The notes: generated by a model not told the origin, from the sequence alone. A stretch of DNA of 64,000 nt from Wolfiporia cocos (GCA_029448655.1 JACCLO010000004.1:124001-188000); one strand, 5' to 3'; positions 34,221 through 47,361 are shown, counted from the first letter of the stretch. Translations and numbers: made by a program.

Positions 34221-34463
34221 TATCACAAGACGCGCAGCGGACCCAATGCAACGCGCTTATGAGTGGTGTTATAGACCACTCCCCCAAAAGGGCTACGATA
34301 ACAGCTTGGCTGTTATCAAGGGTCCGGCTATATCTGCAGTTCAGATTCCCACGCTTAGCGTCTATGGGTAGCCTTGTTCAGGTTATACCCACGTATTCCC
34401 TCCGTATACCCTAGTTAATTACTCCGTAACGTCCAGATGCCTTTACAGGTATAATCTGTGACA
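34221..34463 (-). repeat. Solo LTR of short family S, minus orientation
   Basis: On the plus strand it runs TATCACAAGACG to CTGTGACA and is flanked by GAGGC at 34216-34220 and 34464-34468. It confirms that family S LTRs end in TA rather than CA. Confidence 0.85.
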
Positions 34464-34917
34464 GAGGCAATAGTGCCAGAGGCTGGGGCACGAGCTAACC
34501 AGCGTGGGCTTGTGATAACCAACCGGGCTGAATGGTAACCAGTGAGGTGTGTTGGCCATGAGGCCGTGCCAGCGGATTCTCCAATACAGAAGAAGTCTGG
34601 TGGTTGGCAATGCCGGTGATGGCGAAGCCGGAGCTAGGGAAGCCCCATGGTTCTAGTGAGGCTAGAGACTGGTGGTGGGATTGTGCTGATGACAGCATGT
34701 AGGTCGGTGGATGCCGAGCCTATGGTGTAAGTAGCTTGCAAGGCTTCTTGATGGCCATGCTGCAGAGGCGTGTTGTATGGACTGGACCATTGGTTGCCAG
34801 TGATGTATGGTGGGACCGGATCTAGGAGTTGCTGGTAATGGTGACGTAGATGCAGTGATGTATGTAGGTCTAGATTGGAAGCGTCGGGCATTAGCCTAGG
34901 AGCGCTAGTGTTGTTAG
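34464..34917. other. Non-coding, G-rich repeat region
   Basis: This continues the region before the hAT element; the phrase TTGGCAATGCCGGTGATGGCGAAG repeats the theme seen near 33017. No gene is seen. Confidence 0.3.
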
Positions 34918-36166
34918 TGACACAAAACGTGCCTGAATGCCTCTAACCCTCTATCAACCCTCTATCTCCTAGTCCATAACCCCTAAGGCGAGTCGCATGT
35001 CGACTAAGTGAGGAGAAGGCTAGTCCCCAGTCTAGCACGCATCAAGGACGCTGGGCATAAGCCCCAGGCGTCGAGTCAGGCGCAAGCCGGAGAGTCGGGC
35101 ATGAGTAGCTATCGTCCACCCAGTATGTCGGATGCTGGTCAGGAGCGGTGTCCCTCAGAGATCAAGGGGGACTCCCATAGTAGAAGAATAGTTCTGAGGG
35201 GTAAGCCCCCAGAACACATATGTAATATACATGAGCGTGGTCCGGCTACTCTACGCTAAGTACCTGCCCTAAGGCGTGGGTCTGTGCACATTGCCATAGC
35301 ACCCAAGTAATCATAAATATGTAAGCAGCCCGGGGTAAGCCCAGGCCGCATGGCATAGGTCATAGTGGCAATGCTTAGCCCACAGGGCCAAGGCGTGCCG
35401 GAGTCAGTAAGAAGGTTGGTGGCAGTAAGGCCAGGCCGACCGGGGCATATAGGAAGCTGGCCAGAAGGGCTGGGGCTTCCGGACATCATAGGGGTGGTGA
35501 CGCGCTGGCTATATGACACAAGCCAATTGTGAGACTCACTGTTAGACTTGATAGCGACTTGAAGAGGGTTGCTAAGTCAAGTGAGGAGAAAGGCAGGCGC
35601 AAGCAGGTGGAGTGCGTGTATGCGAATGCAGAGAACAAATCTAAGGTTATTGTACAGTGATAACCCTACTTATATACATCTGCAGGGCACCTGTAATGGG
35701 CCTGTCGAAAAGTCTAAGTCGACGTGTCAGTCAGTAACTACCTTGGTACGGCAAGTGCTGGACCAATGAGAACCGTGCTCAGTAAGCTACACGTGAGTGC
35801 TTGGTAAGACTGTATAGGTTGATCCAATAGCGTAAAGAGCTAGGTATATGCTTGATAAGCGGAGTCAGTGTACATGACATAGCCCAGTTGGGATATGAGT
35901 AAGCCTATAGAGTAGCTGATGTAGCGACTCGGTCCGCTGAGCAATCCTTATGACATAGCCCGGTATCGGGATATGAGTAAGGTGCGTGACCTCAGTATAC
36001 GGGGCCGCTGAGTAAGAACAACTACATAGCGTGTTATGTACATGTTGTTTGGTTAGGTGTACGTGTTACGGGCGCTTATAGCGATATTGTAACTGCAAAA
36101 GATATATCTACGCTAGAAATACCGGAAAAATAGGGAAAAATATAGGAAAAATATCACTTTGTGACA
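34918..36166 (-). repeat. LTR sequence of gypsy element 2 (minus), probably two abutting LTRs
   Basis: The right edge is TGTCACAAAG on the minus strand, right after a polypurine tract (TAGAAGAGGGGGTAA in minus sense). LTR left-end signatures TGACACA occur at both 34918 and 35514, and each part has its own TATA-like box (ATACATG near 35228 and TATATACAT near 35672 on plus), so I read it as LTRs at about 34918-35518 and 35514-36166. The first carries the CTTAC-loop hairpin (35191-35215). Neither matches the LTR on the far side of the element at 43515. Confidence 0.5.
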
Positions 36167-36204
36167 TTACCCCCTCTTCTAGATTCATCATCCCTGATGA
36201 ACCC

Positions 36205-38308
36205 TTACTTACTGGTAGAGCCAAACCCTTGTTCTCCTCGGGTGGTCTTTTGTGCCTCGAAATACCCTTTTCTGTGGAGCATGATGTGTGGGTCTCTTGC
36301 CACTTCACAAATGAGTTGAGCAATCTTGTCACCTTTGTGAATATCAATCAATATGTCGCTATGATTATGCAAGATGACAATGACTTCTCCCTGATAGTCG
36401 TGGTCGATGACCCCGGCCATTACGTCAATTCCCTTTCGGGCTAGACTGGACCAAGGGGCGATTCTGCCGTACGTGCCGAATGGAACCTGTATCTTTAACT
36501 TGGTGTTGTACTCTGTCTGCCCATGGGCTGGCAGGACGTCACCCATTGCTGTATACAAGTCGAATCCTATAGATCTGTTGGTTCCTTTCGTGGGCATGAT
36601 CACGCCTTCACCGAGAACTATCTTGAGGTCTTCGTTCTGATGAATGTCAGCTGACATCCACCCACCCTCTGGGTGGCAGACTAGTTTCCTCTTAGGCTCA
36701 TTTTTGTGATCATCACAGTACTGTGGCCAGTCGTCTGGCCAAATACACTCGTCGGCTTCCCAGTCATCACTGTCTGGATCGAATATGTGAACTGTTTCTT
36801 TCCTTCTCAGCGACCGTCGAAGAGGTTGGTCCTGCATCAGAATACTGTGAGAACTCTTGTATTCCTGAAGCAGTTCGAAGGCCGTGGCCAGTTCCAATTC
36901 AGGTAGCCAGGAGTCATCAGAGACAGTAAATCCTTTCCATCAGATTCTGTACTCAACTTGGCCAGCCCTTAATCGGTGGTCCACAATCTTCTCCACTTCC
37001 CATATTTCTTCGCCGTCAACTGTTTTGGGTTGAGGTGCCAGCTTCTTCTGCAAGACCGGTTCCTTGTACATGACCAATTTGGACACATGGAACACCGGAT
37101 GATAAGCCTGATATTGGCTATCCATGTGTAACCGGAAGGTCACGGGAGAAAGTTGTTCCGTAATTTTGAATGGCCCGGCATAGCGTGGACTAAGATTCCT
37201 TTCTGAATCTTGCCAGCTGTGTGTGTCAAGAAGAACCCTATCGCTGACCTTGAACAGAACGCTCCACTTCCCTTGATCATAGTACCAGGCCCAGCGTTCA
37301 GCTGCAATTTTCTTTGCTGCTTTAGCCTTGTCCTGTGCGTTAAACCTTTCGTAAGCGATCTGATTCAAATCCGCGTATTGAGTTGGTTTCAAATCAGATG
37401 GTCCTGCATTGGGGTGCCTTCCATATTCCATGAAGAATGGAAAGTTCTTAGTGGTTTCACTTGCTGCATTGTTGTAAGCAAACTCCGCTGTGGGCAGATA
37501 GAATACCCAATTGTCCTTCTGTATCACATCGATGTAACATCGTAGATACTGTTCTAGGACCTGGTTAATTCTTTCTGTTTGCCCGTTGGCTTGAGGATGG
37601 TAGGCGGTCATCATAGACCTTTGAATTCCCAGTTGTTCGCACCAGTGCTTGAACAGGTCCAAAGTGAACTGCGGCCCCCTATCCGAGACAATTTGTTTTG
37701 GAAGCCCATGAATAGGGTATACCCGCAGGTATAGGAGGTTTACCAGTTCCTTGGCTGTTAGGTTATCCGTTGTAGGAATAAACCTAGCACGCTTGGTCAA
37801 CCGGTCCACTATTACCATAATGGAGTTGAATTGTTTCGACTTCCCCGAAGGCGGTAAGTGAGTGATTAGATCTATTGTGACTGTGTCCCATGGCCCTTCC
37901 GGTACTGGTAAGGGTTGCAGGGGTCCGTACGGACGCTGGTTACGATTTTTCATCCTTTGGCATGTATCACAACCTTCCACATATCGCTTTACATACGTGG
38001 ACATACCTGGCCACCAGTAGTTCCTGGACATCAATTCGTAGGTTTTGTATTCCCCGAAGTGTCCTGCCATTACGTGATCGTGGTGATATGATCCGTTGGC
38101 GTAGGTCTTCTGGCTCCTTTGGTACGTAGACTTTTCCCCTTCTCAGGAGTAGTCCAGCTTCCATGTTCCATTCCGATAAGTCCTTTCCGAACTCCTTTGG
38201 ACCACTTTGTAGTAGTCGCTTGTAGTCCTTCATGACCTTGTCATCAAGTGACGACTTTCGGATGTCTTGGAGGAGGTCCTTGTCCCGACTGTCGGGTGCT
38301 TGCTGCAT
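36205..38308 (-). pseudogene. pol: Gypsy element 2 pol, C-terminal part: integrase, chromodomain, dUTPase
   Basis: The integrase zinc-finger and core region (RNYWWPGMSTYVKRYVEGCD, DRLTKRARF, AYHPQANGQTERINQ) is followed by a chromodomain (WEVEKIVDHRLRAGQVEYRI) with an in-frame TGA at 36940-36942, then WKGF and the rest of the chromodomain. A C-terminal dUTPase ends at 36205. In it motif I is SIGFDLYT and motif II reads PWSS where arginine is expected (TGG for CGG). Motif III is GVIDHDYQGEV with glutamine for arginine, and motif V is RGEQGFGSTS. A one-base frameshift lies near 38085-38095. The damage is mostly CpG to TpG or CpA. The dUTPase is probably inactive. Confidence 0.8.
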
Positions 38309-38359
38309 TGCTTCTAGCGCCCTAACGGTGAAATACTCCTTTTTCAGAAGAATTTGATC

Positions 38360-40777
38360 TCAGTTGTTGAGTTCCACCCCCTCCTCATGGTCTGGCCTCT
38401 GTGACAGAGGGTCTGCCGTCAGCATTGTCTTCCCAGGCTTGTGGCACATGACGAAGTCGAACCTTGTCAGGTAAAGACTCCATCTGGCCTGTCTCTGGGT
38501 TAACCACTGCGCAGATTTGAAATATGTCAGGTTGAGGTGATCCGACCATATTTCGAATTGTTTCGGGTGACCTTCTAGGTAATGCCTCCACTCTTCTAGA
38601 GCGCGGATGATTGCCAATAGCTCCTTATTGTAAATTTCGTAATTATGTTCTGGAGCCGATAGTGACTTCGAATAGAAGGCTACCGGGTGCCATAACTTGT
38701 CTTCAGCTGATAGCTGTGATAAGACGGCTCCCATGGAATAATCCGATGAATTGGCTTCGATTCGGAACGGGGATTCCTTGTCTGGAATCCTGAGTATTGG
38801 GGCTGATGTGAAAGCTTCCTTCAACGTGTTGAAAGCCTCGGCCTGTTCCTCACCCCAATTCCATTCCGTGCTCTTTTTGGAGAGGTTGGTCAGCGGCTTC
38901 ACTATCTTCGAGAAGTCCTTGATGAACCTTCGATAGTAGTTGGCAAAGCCGATGAAGGCCTGGACATCTTTTACCTTGGCAGGTGTAGGCCAGTCCAGCA
39001 CCCTGGACACCTTCTTGGGGTCCATAGCAACTTTCCCTTTGGAGATTATCATTCCCAGGTACTCAATGCTGCTTTGTTTGAAAAAGCACTTCTCGGGCTT
39101 TGCGAACAGGTCGTTGTCTTGTAGGATTTGTAAGACTTCCCTTACTATCCTTCGGTGCTCGGCGAGATTGTTTCCAAAGATCAGAATGTCATCTAGGTAT
39201 ACGATTACTTTTCCTTGTCGGATAAGGTCACCTAGGATGTCATTCATCATGTGTTGAAACGTTGCCGGAGCGTTGCAGAAACCAAAATACATTACTATGG
39301 CCTCGTATAATGCATTTGGTGTGATGAACGCAGTTTTCCATTCATCTCCTTCTCGAATCCTTACGTTGTTATATCCCCATCGTAAGTCGAGCTTAGTGAA
39401 GATAGAGGCTTGTGATAGCTTATCTATTAACTCGTCGATTCGTGGTAAAGGGTAGCGATTTTTGATTGTGATATCGTTTATTTTCCAATAGTCTACAACC
39501 ATTCTCGCTCCGCCGTCCTTCTTTGGTACAAAGAATACGGGACTCGCTATAGGTGACTTAGAGGGCCGAATATACCCCTTTTGGAGCTTCTCTTGAATCC
39601 ATTGATCTAGCGAATTTGCCTCTTGTGGGGACATCTTGTAAGATTTCCCAGGGGAAGGCAAGACTACATCATCGGGAAAGTCGATGGCATGGTCATATGG
39701 TTTCCTTTCGGGCATCCTTTTGGATGCGCATTGGGAAAATACCGTGGGACCGAAGTCCTGGTAATCAGGTGGTATTAGAGTCCTCCATTTCTGAAGGTCC
39801 TCATCGGTCAACAATTCAGAGTCCGCCTTATCGTAGATCGTTTCGATCGCTTCAATTAGGGCTTGACCTTCCTCACTTAAAGAGTTTACCCATACCACGA
39901 ATGGGTTGTACTCTTCTTCTTCTCCCAGATAATCAATGGGGAAGTTGGTGATGATTTGTTGAACTGTGCGCGTTTCAGTCTCATCTTCCTCTTCGGAGAT
40001 GGTTACGCGTCTGCCATGTGGGCACTTTCTCAAGCACCAGTACACAAATGTACCTTCCGTCCAGTTGAATTCTGGATTGTGCTTGATGAACCAGTCATAG
40101 CTGAGGATCACGTCTGCATTTTGTACATCCATTACATACAAAAACTCGGTGGATTTGTGTTCCTCGTGCACCATATAAGCTTTTACTCCATTCACGATAT
40201 CACCGGTGGAGTTATTGGATCCATCCGCATTGCGGATTTCAAGCGCTTTAGAGAGCTTCTTGAGGACCAATTTCTCCTTCTCTACCAGTTTTTTATCGAT
40301 AACGCTTATTGATGCCCCACTATCTACTAGTGCCATGACATTTACTTTCTTTCCATAGACCCATATGTCCATTTCAACTTGGAAGGACCGGGTGTTGTCT
40401 CATGCATCATTCCCATGTACATTATAGCACTGGAAATATTTCATTGCCACCGGGTCTACAGAAAATATTTTTACAGGAGGTGCATTATACGCTAATGTCC
40501 GAGTCCTCCGGGTGAAGTCCGTTGCGGAGTTGCCGAATATACCGAGGGAGAAAACCAAAGGTACAGGTTGATGTACTAGCCGAGTCAGTTCCCACGACTG
40601 ACCGGGCTCTTGTGATGCCTCTTCCATTGAGGCGCGCTCTTCAGGGTGCAATTCATCTACCGACAAGCTGTAGTCGGTGATGTCATCACAAGACATCTTT
40701 GAGACGTGTTGTGGGGGTGAGGGCGATGGATATGGTGCCGACAGTTGCCGGCGTGGGAGTAACTGCTGCAGGGGCAT
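38360..40777 (-). pseudogene. pol: Gypsy element 2 pol, N-terminal part: protease, RT, RNase H
   Basis: The protease active site LVDSGASISVID is followed by RT with QEKLQKGYIRPSKSPIASP, a mutated VVDYWKIND (arginine expected for tryptophan, TGG from CGG), FCNAPATFQ and YLDDILIFG, then RNase H with NYEIYNKELLAII. In-frame TGA codons at 40400-40402 and 38360-38362 interrupt the frame. The distance to the next frame on each side is a whole number of codons, so these are single nonsense changes, both explained by CGA to TGA. The protein would process Gag-Pol and copy the element; this copy cannot. Confidence 0.85.
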
Positions 40778-43098
40778 CAGCAGTCACTTCTTCCCAGATG
40801 GTCTGGGCCTGATAGGTCTTCCCATCTGCAGGGGGTGCTGAGTATGTCTTCTTTGCAGAAGATGCTCCCTTCCCACTACCAGACGCCTGGGCCTTTGGAG
40901 CCACAGGTTGCATCTGAGCTACCGGCTTGGACACCTTGTTGTAGGTGCCCGCCTCCTTGTCCTTTGCCATTTTTGGGCAGGTGCTGGAGTAGTGACCTGT
41001 CTGCTTGCAATAGTGACAGGTCACCTTGGAGGTGTCTGTCACAAGATGATTTCTTTGTACTAAAATCCTTGGTTTATTGCATAGCAGGCGCTGGGATGCG
41101 CGCTGCTCACTGTGGTAACCCTTGCCTCCACGTCAGCCCCTAGCTTATCTTATCATAATGTTATCTCAGTAGACGCACAGCCTGGGTCACGGGCTCCCCT
41201 TCGCTCACATGATTGGTCACAGTGTAGTTACATGTGTCGTTACTTGTACATTACTTGTACAGTCACCATCACCCCTAGATACTGCGCACAGGCCGTCTCT
41301 TTAGGGTAGGATAACTAGATACTTAGCGATGCCTCTACATATATTTATACTACGGTGATGAGGCCTTACAGCCTCATCTTTGAGATTCTCGACATCTGGG
41401 CTAGGCCCCTTCTCTGCTTAACTGGTGTGCGGCTGTGCCTCAACTGAGCCTGACAACCTCTGCCTCTACAAGTGCAACGCCCTCTGGCTCTGATGACTTC
41501 GTCACTCTAAGGTGATTGCGTAGTCGTGCAAGGGGGTTCTCCTGGCTTAGGGCCAGTCCCACAACCGGTGAGTGGGTTGTGTCAGTGTCGGTCTTTGCCT
41601 TTTCCTTGCCCTTCCCAGCCGCCTTCTTGGAAGCGGTGGCTGGGGTTGTGGTGGTCGTCTCGACCTTTTTCTTCTCCTCCTTCTTCTTCGTTTCCCCGAA
41701 AATCATACCCTTGATCTTGTCTGGGTATGCCGATTGATAGACTTCCAGCGAGAAGTCTATTAAGGCCTCAATCTCCTTGGGCTTTTGGAAGAAAGGAGTT
41801 CGGGACAGCATGTTGAGCGTGTCCTTTACTTTCTCCAGCAGTGTCTCCATAAATTCCCATACCAGCGTTGCTTGGTCCATCTCAGACAGCCTTCCCAGGG
41901 TCCAGAACCTTTCGCAGTAGTGGAAGTACTGCTCATTGGCTAGCTTCTTTCCTGCTTCGCCGTAATAGCCCCGGATTTCCTTCTTGGCGATCTCCTTGTC
42001 CATCTGTTGCCCATATTGGTTTAACAGGGATTTGGTGAATGCCTCCCATGTTCCAAGAGGTTCTCCGTTTGCCACCTTTTTGATCATGGGGGACACGAAT
42101 TTGTATGCATCCCCCGTGATGCAGAAAAGAGCCTGACGGATCCTTTCCTCGTCGTCAAAGATCTTGAGGGTCCCAAAATAGAGACCCATCTTCTCGACCC
42201 ATTCTTGGGCCATGATCTTGCTGGAGGATCCAGAGAATTTGGCGGGAGGGGGAATCTTCGGGATGTAGGCAGGTGCCGTGGGGATGGTGGCCGCTTGGGC
42301 CTGTGCCTGTGCCTGAGTACCGATGGGTGGGAGGACGTGGACTGTGTGTGGTGGAGGGTTGGGGACGGAAGGATTTCGGCGGTTTCGCTTCATCTCTTCC
42401 TCCAGCTTCTCGCATCTTTCTGCAAGCGCATCCTCCATGTCCTCCAACTTCTCGTCGAGCCTCTTGGTCAGGTCAGTATGCAATTTGTCAATTGCATCCT
42501 GATATTCTGCCCGGAGGTCCCAGCCGACCTGGACCGTTGTGTCCATGATCTGGTCCATGGCTGATTGGACCGCATGTTTGATCATGTCTTTGAGAGCCAC
42601 CGACTGCTGCGCTAGGGAAGACACCTTATGGTGTATTGACTCCATGCGTGCGTCGACTTCTCTCGCCAGGGTCTCATTTTGGTCGTGTGCTATTGCAGCA
42701 CTCCATTGTACACAAGCATCTATGAGGGCGGCATGAATGGGGGGGTCTACCTGCCACTGTTCCTCTTCTGATAGAAGAGAATTGAGGCCTAGTTGGACCT
42801 CAGTGCAGGTGTGCTGTATGGGGGTGGTGTATTCTAACATAATCTTAGTGTATAACCTGTCGTAGGGGCGTGTTCGGAACACGCCTGGGTATCCTGGTAT
42901 GGGCGATGCGGCCCTTGATGCCAGGGGGTTGGGAGGTTCAATCTCCTTGATTTCTTCCTCCTCGTCACCCTTCTCGATTTCTGAGAGGGGAACAATGGGA
43001 GCCTTCTCACGCTCCTCTTCTTGCCTTGTTGCTGAGCGCAGCTTGCACCGCTGGGCCAGAGGAACGGGAGTGGAGGAGGATGAGCTTGTGGACGACAT
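40686..43098 (-). pseudogene. gag: Gypsy element 2 gag with CCHC zinc knuckle, split by an LTR
   Basis: A 552-residue frame (43098-41440) has an acidic N-terminus, a coiled coil around LHTDLTKRLDEKLEDMEDAL, and a Retrotrans_gag-type core (TWEAFTKSLLNQYGQQM). After the LTR insertion at about 41037-41434 the frame resumes with the zinc knuckle CHYCKQTGHYSSTC and a Thr/Pro-rich tail. Gag packages element RNA through the CCHC motif. A separate 87-codon frame just upstream (43515-43252, MVVELEDLLDNIKDRARRG) begins right at the LTR edge and may be an N-terminal extension or leader peptide. Confidence 0.75.
41037..41434 (+). repeat. LTR inserted in gag of element 2
   Basis: It starts TGTCACAAGATG and has the LTR layout seen elsewhere: TATA-like CATATATTTATAC, a perfect hairpin GATGAGGC-CTTACA-GCCTCATC (41357-41378), and GATTCTCGACATCTGGG. 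It separates the main gag frame from the zinc knuckle. The right end is uncertain and I found no clean target duplication. Confidence 0.6.
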
Positions 43099-43514
43099 TT
43101 CCTAGATCCATTGTTAGCTTATCCATTGTCTTATAGACTTGGAGAGGAAAATAATAAAAATTATTCTTAGGTTCTTATAGATTTTAATGCCTTTTGTTGA
43201 CATGTATCTCCTAGCACTCTTGTCAGAGTTAAGAATAGATAGTTATTTCAACTATACTATTGCCAGGATATCCTCCTCTACTGTGGATATAGTAGGTAGG
43301 GGTAGGGTGTGCATGGGTGTACCATACGTGAAGTGGATGTCTAGCTTTACTACTTCCGCTATTATCTCCGCTAATTTCTCGTGCCAATCTAGGAAGGAGA
43401 TTTTTCCCAAGTCCTTACAATTCTTCTTCATAATTCTCCACATCTTATTGGTGACCATCCCTCTCCGCGCCCTGTCCTTAATGTTATCTAGCAAATCCTC
43501 CAGTTCCACCACCA

Positions 43515-43974
43515 TGACACAAATTATGTCTATGGGCGTACCGCTATATTCCTATATCCCAAGACCTAGGCTATTCAGCCGACACACGTCGTATCCAATA
43601 CCGACGACGAGCGGTCGAGGAGGAGGTCACCGTCATACGCATTAAGCATAGTTCATAAGATGAGGGGACTAGCCCCAACGTCGAGAAGAACAACTCTGGG
43701 GAGTAAGCCCCAGAGGTCGCTACCTATATACATGCTGGAGCCTCGCGCTATCTACCAGAGACCTGCCCTACAGGCAAGGTCTGTGCGCAGCGCCTATACT
43801 ACCAGGTCATGTGCTGTAACTAAGGGTAACGTGCATGTGACCGTCCGCTGGGTTGGGCACCCATACCGCTACGCTATAACGACAGTTGTACTTAGGTGCT
43901 ATCACATGACATACCCGCGCTGCCCGAGAACCTACGTTCGACCTCTCTTAGGTACCATGTCAGAATCTGTGACA
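43515..43974 (-). repeat. LTR of a different family at the 5' side of element 2
   Basis: On the minus strand it runs TGTCACAGATTCTGAC to TTTGTGTCA (460 bp), with a TATA-like CATGTATATAGG and the hairpin CTCTGGGG-CTTACT-CCCCAGAG (43694-43715). It does not resemble the LTR at the other end of element 2, and no 5-bp duplication flanks it, so element 2 is either chimeric or has lost its own 5' LTR. Confidence 0.6.
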
Positions 43975-44330
43975 ATAGGTAGATTGAGATATTTCTGGGG
44001 TGCATTCGGGTACCACCGGTAGTATACGTCGATACTTTTGTATGCATTAGGTTACATCTGAATACATATTTTGAGATATATTGAGCTACATTGAAGAATA
44101 TCTCTGGACCATCTTATGCAACACTGAGGATACACTCAGATATATTTGATGTATTGAAACTTCTCCGAGATACCTTTGGATACATTTAGTGTAGATGAGA
44201 TACATTGTATGAGCATCAACAATGTATCCTAATGTAGTCTATGGTTCACGTTATATCCAAATGTATCTGACACATCTGGATACATTTAAATACATTGGAT
44301 TCTCACTGGGTCTTATCTCTAGTCTCATTC
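43975..44330. repeat. Repeat rich in GATACATT/AATGTATC motifs
   Basis: GGATACATTT, GATACATTGTATGAG, CAACAATGTATCC, CCAAATGTATCTG and TGGATACATTTAAATACATT recur in both orientations over about 340 bp. It resembles the subterminal part of a DNA transposon but has no clear ends. It lies directly upstream of the MED14-like relic. Confidence 0.55.
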
Positions 44331-44419
44331 ACTGCTGTCGGTGACCTGCTGTCCTCGCATCTCCACCTCTCCCTTCTACAATTCCCAATCACAAGTCAAA
44401 TCGTTCACCCAAAGCTCGC

Positions 44420-46725
44420 ATGCTGGCTGACTATCAGGAAAAGGCGAAACTAGACACTAGCCATCCATCTGACAAGGTGGAACCCTTCAAGTTTGATGTC
44501 AAGTGGGAACCCGAGAAAGGTGCATTAGGAGTCATCATTCCTGAGGAAGATAGCTGCATGCCACTCGGTGCACATTCAATTGTAAGCATTGCAAGTAGCT
44601 CTTATATGCATTAGTTGACAAGACCATTAGGAATCCGACAGCCTTGATGTCGAGGCACTATTACGCAAAGTGATAGCAAGGCACACGGAAGCCATCCTGA
44701 AGGTCATCCAAACCCAGCTTCAGCCTGCCCCCACCACATGTAACATCTTCTCACATCCTGGGGAGATTGTTATAACAGAAGGTTCGGTTTCTCGGTCGTC
44801 TAGACGTGCTGACGGCTTCATGTATGAATGCAGAGGGCATGCATGTATTATGCACCTGTCTATGTGTCTATGAGTTTGTTGTCATCACAATAGACCCATG
44901 AATGGGACAACTGAACTTGCACAATACCGGTGATCTGGCATCAGCAGGGAGGACTCAAAGATATGCCTATTTGTGGATAGGGTAAATGAAAATCCGACAC
45001 TGCTGTCAGATATTCTTATCAAGCTCAAACTTAGCGCAAGTGAACCATTCGTTCCGAGTCTACTAGATACTCACACCATGGATAGACTATCATCAACATG
45101 GCAGAGCAAAAGGCAGGTCTGCGGATGTTCCATACTCGGAACTTCTTGCCGGAAGGTGAGTGTCCAGTACTCACCTCTCAGTGACTTGACTGATATAAGC
45201 ACTGCAGAAATCCGCAAACTAGGACTGTCAACACATGGCTTATTGCACATCCAACTTGCCAAGTTCCCCTCCCACCATCTGGTCATTGTCATAATGGAAG
45301 AAGATTTCTGATATGCTCTCATCTCGGTGGAAGTGCTAGAAGATACACCGTTCCATAAAATGGTTATGAAAGTCATCAGATGGCTCGATGTCCATTGAGT
45401 TCACGAAGATGAGATTGTCGTGACACCTCGGATTGGCGGGAGTGATGATGCTGTAGCAGGGCAAAAGTGCAAATGAGACATGGCTTATGATCTCAGTCAA
45501 GTTGATGTTGCACAGCCATACCCCCCATGGTGAGTATCAGAGAAAGATTCTATGAAATGTGATTTTGAATACTATGCAATTAGCTTCAACTTGGACATAC
45601 AGGTATTAAGGAAACTTTATGCATACTACTGGTGAGCAACAATGTTTTCTTGCTTTGGGATCTGCTGGGATCAAACTGCAAGACAGCGCTCGAGTTGCAT
45701 ATTACAAGATCAAGCAGCAGTTCAAGTTGTGGAATATTCCATATTCGATTGTGAGCTCGACGAATGCTGCGTAATTGTCAGGACTTGCGTCACAATCATC
45801 ACTGGCATGATCAATCCCAGCCCTATGCATTGAATCATCAGTTATACTCTTGGGAGCACCAGCTGCAGAGGCTGCCATGCCAAATATCCATGTCATACCA
45901 TTGAACTGGTGGTCAGATCGACAAGCCCAGGTAATCCTGCCGGTAAATATGGATTTTTTGATTAATGCTAAATTGCTATATATATTGCTCGCTGTTGGCT
46001 CCATAGATGTGCTGACCCATGTGGCATGCACTGCAGTTGGCGGAGAGCATGTCACAGATGGTGGATCTGATCCAGTTTTCGCATGACCAAGGTCTGGGTC
46101 CAAAAGGTATGTCAGTTCTCCACCATGCCCAGCGTCACGCTGATCTATGTGGTGCACTAGAGGCACTGGTCCAATTAGTGAGGAAACTCAGAATTGAAGG
46201 GAGACCTCTGCTGCAATCCAGGGGACCAGGCCACGGCCCAGGGGATGGTGGACCTGACGGCCCAAGCGGAGGAGGGGTGGGACCAGGAGAAGCAGGAAGC
46301 AGTGCGTTTGGAGGTAATAATGGCGCAAACAGTGCGAATCCTCCAAACGGCACAAACAGCGTGGCACCACCATTGAACTCCCTCTACCCCAACATACCAG
46401 GACCATCCACAACACAGGTGCAGGGAAACGGACCCTTGACACCACAAAATACATCGCAGGCTGCTAATACTCCCAAACAAGCGGCAGCGCAACCAGGCCC
46501 ATCCTCCCAGGCCTCGAGCTCAATACCCACAGACCGACATCGATGCCTGCTGCTGCAATGCCTGCGCCAGGGTCAACCACGACAATGCCGCACATGTCAC
46601 ATGCAATGCTAAAGTGCAAAGCCCCACAATGGCCAGAGGATGGCTTGTCTGCTGTCCCAAATGCTGACGTGCCGTCAGCGAAGCAGACCACTCGCAAGTG
46701 CAGTACACGGACTCAGAGTGGATAG
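44420..46725 (+). pseudogene. MED14 (RGR1)-like Mediator subunit relic
   Basis: Pieces in several frames match MED14 as I know it from Agaricomycetes: ALLRKVIARHTEAILKVIQT (44655-44715), GQLNLHNTGDLASAG then DRVNENPTLLSDILIKLKL (44905-45035, with a one-base shift between them), LGLSTHGLLHIQLAKFP (45225-45275), EEDF-stop-YALISVEVL, RWLDVH-stop-VHEDE, GQKCK-stop-DMAYDLSQVD and NIHVIPLNWWS (45885-45920). The three stops (45309, 45396, 45474) are TGA in one frame, and each stands where an arginine codon fits, so CGA to TGA is likely. The tail is Gly/Pro/Asn-rich. Functional MED14 is the Mediator backbone; this copy cannot make it. The presence of introns argues against a processed copy. Confidence 0.65.
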
Positions 46726-46811
46726 GAATGTGTAGTATGTTTTGTTTGTGTTTTCTGTTGCTGTCGCTCGCACTATTGGTCATTTACTTTACGCACACTG
46801 CATTAGCGAGG

Positions 46812-47356
46812 TGTCACAGATCAGTTGGGAGATCATCTAAGTGACATTTCTTTTCTTTCGTTTGTCTGACAGGCCCGTTTCTCTGTTCTTATTACTGTAG
46901 TACCTCAACGTCAACCCCTAGGTATCGCCCTAGGACATTACCATTAGGTACGCACGTGATCTGCTTGCAGGCGTGGTGGCTCCGCTGGCAGTAGGTCATA
47001 TGACGGGTGGCCATTACTGGTCACCTGTCTCACTATATCACATGATGCGTAGCTTAGATACTATAGTTGCGCACGGACGACACCTTTAGGGCGGCCCTGT
47101 GCCTTTAGGCATTTCCACATGTATATAGGTTGCAGGCTTGAGGCTTACACCTCAAGCTTTGCATTCTCGGCAATTGGGGCTAGTCATCCCCCTTTATGCT
47201 TATTCCCTGCGTGCCGCCAGCTAGGGCTTTGCCCTCTTTCTTGACTTGCTTGTCTGCGCCCCTGGGTCTTGGATGATAGACCCACTACTTGCGGGCTTGC
47301 CAGCAGGATTTAGGGTTTTCCCCGGTTCCCGGTCACACAGTAAGCATACTGTGTCA
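46812..47356 (+). repeat. Solo LTR
   Basis: It starts TGTCACAGATC, ends CTGTGTCA, and is flanked by CGAGG (46807-46811) and TGAGG (47357-47361), a 5-bp duplication with one change. It has TATA-like CATGTATATAGG and the hairpin GCTTGAGG-CTTACA-CCTCAAGC (47136-47157). Confidence 0.8.
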
Positions 47357-47361
47357 TGAGG

